The notes under the pieces are model-generated. The model had not been told where the DNA came from. It did no database searches and saw only the letters and a program-made list of their open reading frames with translations. The position numbers and the translations under genes were made by a program. From Rhodococcus rhodnii (lineage in GTDB: Bacteria; Actinomycetota; Actinomycetes; Mycobacteriales; Pseudonocardiaceae): a stretch of 64,000 nt of DNA. The DNA lies in NCBI GenBank assembly GCA_000720375.1, contig JOAA01000001.1, forward strand, positions 62,001 to 126,000, given 5' to 3'. Positions 62,933-64,000 of this stretch are shown here, one piece after another (the first letter of the stretch is position 1; each line of letters begins with the position of its first letter).

Positions 62933-64000
62933 ATGAAGATCAAAGGTGTGCTGGCTGCAGCCGCTGCAGGACTGTTAGTCGTCGCGTGTGGACCGCCGCA
63001 GGCGCAGAACAACCAGCCGCAGCAGACCGGCAACGCCGGTCAGCCAGTCGGCGAGATGACCGGCGAGTTGAAGGTGTGGCTGTTCCAGGAGGCCAACAAC
63101 GCGCCGAAGGAAGCCGTGGTCAACGAGGCCAAGCAGGAGTTCGAGGCGGCGCACCAGGGAGTCAAGGTCACCGTCGAGTACCTGCCGGTGGACGGCCGCG
63201 CCACCCGGTTCAACGGTGCCTTCAACGACAAGAACTCCTCCCCCGATGTGGCCGAGTTCGGCAACACGGACCTCGCGGGCTACACCGCGTCCAACGGTTT
63301 CGCCGACCTGACGGCCGATCTGGGGGCGTGGGCGGACAGCAAGGACCTCATCCCGTCCGTCGTGGACACCGCGAAGGTGAAGGGCAAGACGTACGGAATC
63401 CCCTGGTACACCGGCACTCGCGCGCTGTACTACCGGACCGACGTGTTCACCGAGCTGGGCCTGCAGCCGCCGAAGACGCTGGCCGAGCTGACCGAGACGG
63501 CCCGCAAGATCCGCCAGGCCAAGCCGGACCTGTACGGCATCGCCGTCGGCGGCAAGTACATCTACGCCGCTTTCCCGTACATCTGGGCCAACGGTGGCGA
63601 TCTGGCCAAACAGGACGGTGACAAGTGGACTGCGTCGATCAACGGCGCGCAGGCCCGTGACGGGCTGCGGCAGTACGCCGAACTGCTGAAGGACGACATC
63701 TGCCCGCCGTCGGCATGTGCCCAGCTGACCGGCAGCCAGTCGGTCGCCCAGTTCGCCGGTGGCAAGGCGGGCATGACGATCGGCGGTGACTTCAACCGCA
63801 AGGCCGTGGAAGCGGGCACGGTGAAGGGCAAGTACGCGGTGGTTCCGTTGCCGGGCAAGGAAGCCGGTTCGACCGCTCCGGCGTTCGCCGGTGGCAACCT
63901 GCTCGGCGTGTTCGGTGCGAGCAAGAAGCACACGCTGTCGCTGGAGTTCATCAAGCTGTTGGGCGGCAAGAAGTACCAGCAGAAGATGTACACCGCGATG
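62933..64000 (+). CDS. ABC sugar-transporter substrate-binding lipoprotein, 3' end beyond window
   Basis: At least 356 residues; the window ends before the stop. Signal peptide with lipobox LLVVACGPP marks a lipoprotein. The body is a family 1 extracellular solute-binding protein (LKVWLFQEANNAPKEAVVNE, then GIPWYTGTRALYYRTDVFTE), the type that binds mono- and oligosaccharides. ATG at 62933 after GGAGGAA. The upstream repeat shared with the glucosaminate operon suggests its ligand is an oxidised chito-oligosaccharide or related sugar acid. The permease genes would lie just outside the window. Confidence 0.92.
   Translation, partial: MKIKGVLAAAAAGLLVVACGPPQAQNNQPQQTGNAGQPVGEMTGELKVWLFQEANNAPKEAVVNEAKQEFEAAHQGVKVTVEYLPVDGRATRFNGAFNDKNSSPDVAEFGNTDLAGYTASNGFADLTADLGAWADSKDLIPSVVDTAKVKGKTYGIPWYTGTRALYYRTDVFTELGLQPPKTLAELTETARKIRQAKPDLYGIAVGGKYIYAAFPYIWANGGDLAKQDGDKWTASINGAQARDGLRQYAELLKDDICPPSACAQLTGSQSVAQFAGGKAGMTIGGDFNRKAVEAGTVKGKYAVVPLPGKEAGSTAPAFAGGNLLGVFGASKKHTLSLEFIKLLGGKKYQQKMYTAM

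Overview
The window is high-GC DNA from an actinomycete. The GTG/TTG starts, several probable leaderless promoters, the actinobacterial infC-rpmI-rplT block, an ECF sigma/anti-sigma pair and many Tat or lipoprotein signals fit Pseudonocardiales (an Amycolatopsis, Lentzea or Kibdelosporangium-like soil actinomycete). That placement is inference; the sequence contains no rRNA. I saw no tRNA, CRISPR array, prophage or intact insertion sequence.

Layout. 1-5491 is a sulfation locus: a sulfotransferase (cut by the window edge), an SDR oxidoreductase, a DUF1214 protein and a SnoaL-like protein, divergent from cysD-cysNC, which make the sulfate donor PAPS. Two promoters there carry the same KstR-like 14-bp operator in the same position. 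5822-14064 is a Family 2B encapsulin locus: two tandem shell proteins with inserted cyclic-nucleotide-binding-like domains, a polyprenyl diphosphate synthase as likely cargo, then ispH-dxs-ispG from the MEP isoprenoid pathway and a MazG-like protein. 15396-19577 is an arsenic locus (ArsR-acetyltransferase fusion, flavoprotein, aquaglyceroporin, arsenate reductase, ArsR-phosphatase fusion) with no efflux pump. 19707-24491 holds a secreted GH78-like protein lacking its usual general acid and a flavin monooxygenase under TetR-type operators. 24492-29062 has the TetR gene, a sigma/anti-sigma pair and an ABC transporter. 29046-32290 has AlkD and two tandem secreted beta-domain proteins.

32404-46074 is mostly core: pheS-pheT, an HSP90-like/TPR operon, a secreted subtilase, and tsnR-like/rplT/rpmI/infC. 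46395-54306 is mixed accessory DNA: DUF1844, a repeat lipoprotein, TetR/SnoaL, a berberine-bridge-like oxidase, IclR, cupin/LuxR, and a tandem pair of unrecognised paralogues.

54385-64000 is a coherent catabolic locus. A RidA protein, an IclR regulator and a PfkB-type 2-keto-3-deoxygluconate kinase diverge from a PLP D-serine-dehydratase-like enzyme, an N-acyl-D-amino-acid deacylase, a KDPG aldolase, a GntP permease, an exported lactonase and an ABC sugar-binding lipoprotein. Read together they describe conversion of N-acetyl-D-glucosaminate (the C1-oxidised end of chitin) to acetate, ammonia, pyruvate and glyceraldehyde-3-phosphate. A 15-bp inverted repeat occurs both in the central divergent promoter and before the ABC binding protein, linking uptake to catabolism.

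A 50-bp palindrome occurs three times (9951, 46754, 62769) and looks like a REP-type dispersed element.
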